From Oscillospiraceae bacterium (lineage in GTDB: Bacteria; Bacillota; Clostridia; Oscillospirales; Ruminococcaceae), in NCBI GenBank assembly GCA_018055565.1, contig JAGPHI010000038.1, forward strand, positions 1 to 7,155: a stretch of 7,155 nucleotides of DNA. The letters run 5' to 3'. Each line of letters begins with the position of its first letter. Position 1 is the first letter of the stretch. The translations under genes were made by a program, and so were the position numbers. Below are positions 5,953-7,155 of the stretch, one piece after another. Below the pieces are notes generated by a model. It was not told the origin of the DNA. It ran no database searches and was given only the letters and a program-made list of their open reading frames with translations.

Positions 5953-5993
5953 GCGCAGGGGCAAAACCCTATAGGGCAAAAGCTGCCCCTCGC
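5953..5993 (+). other. compound hairpin downstream of dnaK
   Basis: AGGGGCA (5957-5963) pairs with TGCCCCT (5984-5990). GCG (5953-5955) pairs with CGC (5991-5993) across a single bulged C. The palindrome CCCTATAGGG (5967-5976) can form a small inner hairpin. Just upstream, CGCTTG (5933-5938) can also pair with CAAGCG (5950-5955), so alternative folds compete. Only three T follow the stem, after one G, so it is not a good intrinsic terminator. It more likely protects the dnaK 3' end, marks a processing site or weakens read-through to dnaJ. Confidence 0.5.
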
Positions 5994-5995
5994 GT

Positions 5996-6024
5996 TTGCC
6001 ATTGGTAACGGCTGGCAGTATCAT
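5996..6024 (+). promoter_or_regulatory. candidate internal promoter in front of dnaJ
   Basis: TTGCCA (5996-6001) matches the -35 consensus at five of six positions. It is followed by exactly 17 bp and TATCAT (6019-6024), also five of six. Transcription would start near 6031, immediately before a perfect hairpin and 55 nt before the dnaJ ATG. No CIRCE lies at this promoter, so expression from it would not depend on HrcA. The evidence is hexamers and spacing only. Confidence 0.45.
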
Positions 6025-6037
6025 AGATACAAAACGA

Positions 6038-6064
6038 TGCCGCCCTTTTTTACAAAGGGCGGCA
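6038..6064. other. perfect 11-bp hairpin upstream of dnaJ
   Basis: TGCCGCCCTTT (6038-6048) and AAAGGGCGGCA (6054-6064) are exact complements around a TTTAC loop. There is no T-run after the stem on the plus strand, and only an interrupted one on the minus strand, so it does not look like a terminator. It would sit at the very 5' end of a transcript from the candidate promoter at 5996-6024, or in the middle of the dnaK-dnaJ transcript. It stops 10 nt before the dnaJ Shine-Dalgarno AAGGA (6075-6079). Confidence 0.7.
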
Positions 6065-6085
6065 ACCTTAGATAAAGGAACGGTT

Positions 6086-7155
6086 ATGCAAATGGCTGAT
6101 AAACGAGATTATTATGAGGTGCTGGGCATCTCAAAATCCGCCACAGACGATGAAATTAAAAGCGCTTACCGCAAAACCGCTAAAAAATATCATCCCGATT
6201 TACATCCCGATGATAAGGCCTCGGAAGACAAATTTAAAGAGGCCAGCGAAGCGTATGAGGTACTAAGCGACAAAGAAAAGAAATCTCGCTATGACCAGTT
6301 TGGCCATGCGGGGGTAGACCCCTCTTACGGCGCGGGCGCAGGCGGTTTTGGCGGTGGCTTTGGCGGCGGCGGTGTGGATTTGGGCGATTTGTTTGGCGAT
6401 TTGTTTGGCGGCGGTTTTGGCGGCTTTGGCGGCTCGTCGCGCTCGCGGCAAAACCCCAATGCAGCGCGGCGCGGCGCGGATATCCGTGTAAGCCTTGTGC
6501 TCTCGTTTATGGAGGCCGTGCACGGCTGCAAAAAAACCGTGTCGGTGAATCGGCAGGATGCTTGCTCGGAATGCGGCGGCAGCGGCGCGGCAAAGGGCAC
6601 CAGCCCCGAAAGCTGCCCCGATTGCCACGGCTCGGGCTTTGTTACGGTGCAGCAGCGCACGCCGTTTGGTGTAATGCAGTCCTCTCGGCCTTGCTCGCGC
6701 TGCGGCGGCAAGGGCAAAATTATCAAAAGCCCCTGCACCAAGTGCCACGGCACAGGCAATGTGGGCACGGCAAAGCGCGTGGAGGTAACGGTGCCTGCGG
6801 GCATTGATGATGACCAAAGCATGCGCCTTACAGGTCTTGGCGATGCGGGTGCAAACGGCGGCCCATCGGGCGATTTGATTGTTATTGTAACGGTGCGCCC
6901 AGACGCCATGTTTGAACGCGATCGGTTTGACGTACATGTCAATGTGCCCATTACCTATAGCCAAGCGGTTTTGGGTGCCGATGTTGTGGTGCCCACCATC
7001 GACGGCAAGGTGGAATACAATGTGCCAGAGGGTACACAAAGTGGCACGGTGTTCCGCTTGCGCGGCAAGGGCATACAGTATGTGAATGGCCGTGGACGCG
7101 GCGACCAATATGTGCGCGTGGACGTGGAGATACCGAAAAAGCTTACACGTGTGCA
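6086..7155 (+). CDS. dnaJ: chaperone protein DnaJ (Hsp40), first 356 residues (3' end outside window)
   Basis: DnaJ binds unfolded proteins, passes them to DnaK and stimulates DnaK ATP hydrolysis. The J domain covers residues 8-73, with YYEVLGISKSATDDEIKSAY at 9-28 and the catalytic HPD at 36-38. A Gly/Phe-rich stretch follows at 81-116. The zinc domain has all four CxxCxGxG repeats: CSECGGSG (160), CPDCHGSG (177), CSRCGGKG (203) and CTKCHGTG (217). The C-terminal substrate domains include VPAGIDDDQSMRL (236-248), NGGPSGDL (257-264) and RLRGKGIQYVNGRGRGDQYV (324-343). Full DnaJ is usually about 370-390 residues, so only a short tail is missing. The ATG at 6086 is chosen because AAGGA lies 6 nt upstream; the ATG at 6092 would be 12 nt away. 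It follows dnaK after a structured 158-nt gap. Confidence 0.98.
   Translation, partial: MQMADKRDYYEVLGISKSATDDEIKSAYRKTAKKYHPDLHPDDKASEDKFKEASEAYEVLSDKEKKSRYDQFGHAGVDPSYGAGAGGFGGGFGGGGVDLGDLFGDLFGGGFGGFGGSSRSRQNPNAARRGADIRVSLVLSFMEAVHGCKKTVSVNRQDACSECGGSGAAKGTSPESCPDCHGSGFVTVQQRTPFGVMQSSRPCSRCGGKGKIIKSPCTKCHGTGNVGTAKRVEVTVPAGIDDDQSMRLTGLGDAGANGGPSGDLIVIVTVRPDAMFERDRFDVHVNVPITYSQAVLGADVVVPTIDGKVEYNVPEGTQSGTVFRLRGKGIQYVNGRGRGDQYVRVDVEIPKKLTRV

Noticed and set aside
5373..6002. 209-codon minus-strand frame opposite the dnaK 3' part
   Set aside because: It is a shadow of dnaK codon bias, with no Shine-Dalgarno or promoter and a product rich in Cys/Leu/His resembling no family.
6315..6435. Repetitive GGC/TTT-rich DNA in dnaJ as a tandem repeat element
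   Set aside because: It is simply the coding sequence of the normal Gly/Phe-rich region of DnaJ.
6263..7108. 281-codon open frame on the minus strand opposite dnaJ
   Set aside because: It is antisense to a clear DnaJ with all four zinc motifs. Its Ala/His/Arg-rich, low-complexity product comes from GC-biased codons read backwards.

Overview
The window looks like a chromosomal fragment from a Bacillota (Firmicutes) member, most likely a Clostridia-type anaerobe. Four things support this: the gene order hrcA-grpE-dnaK-dnaJ, a perfect CIRCE operator at the hrcA promoter, a DnaK (613 aa) lacking the insertion that Gram-negative DnaK proteins carry near residue 77, and strong Gram-positive-style Shine-Dalgarno sequences. 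Genes are fairly GC-rich (many GGC, GCG and GCC codons) while the spacers are AT-rich. The species cannot be named from the sequence.

Left part, minus strand. Positions 1-828 hold the first 276 codons of an adenine deaminase (ade) that runs off the window edge. It has its own sigma-A-like promoter at 901-929. To its right is a two-gene minus-strand unit: a 63-residue protein of unknown function (1831-2022), then a 237-residue putative lipoprotein (1110-1823). The unit has a promoter at 2102-2130 and a strong intrinsic terminator at 976-1014. Between the lipoprotein stop codon and that terminator is a decayed 56-nt copy of part of the lipoprotein gene.

Middle, 2023-2366. This is a divergent intergenic region. 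It has the minus-strand promoter on the left and the hrcA promoter plus CIRCE on the right, with two sizeable inverted repeats between them.

Right part, plus strand. This is the heat-shock chaperone operon: hrcA (2367-3410, repressor), grpE (3407-3994, nucleotide exchange factor, ATGA overlap with hrcA), dnaK (4086-5927, Hsp70) and dnaJ (6086 to the edge, Hsp40 co-chaperone, 356 codons visible). HrcA is expected to bind CIRCE and repress the operon. DnaJ delivers substrate to DnaK and stimulates its ATPase, and GrpE resets DnaK by exchanging ADP. The 158-nt dnaK-dnaJ gap is rich in hairpins and contains a good candidate second promoter, so dnaJ may be partly uncoupled from the CIRCE promoter.

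The chaperone operon and ade are ordinary. The parts that are not explained are the lipoprotein/small-protein pair with its decayed repeat and the structured intergenic regions. No CRISPR array, insertion sequence, tRNA or rRNA was seen.
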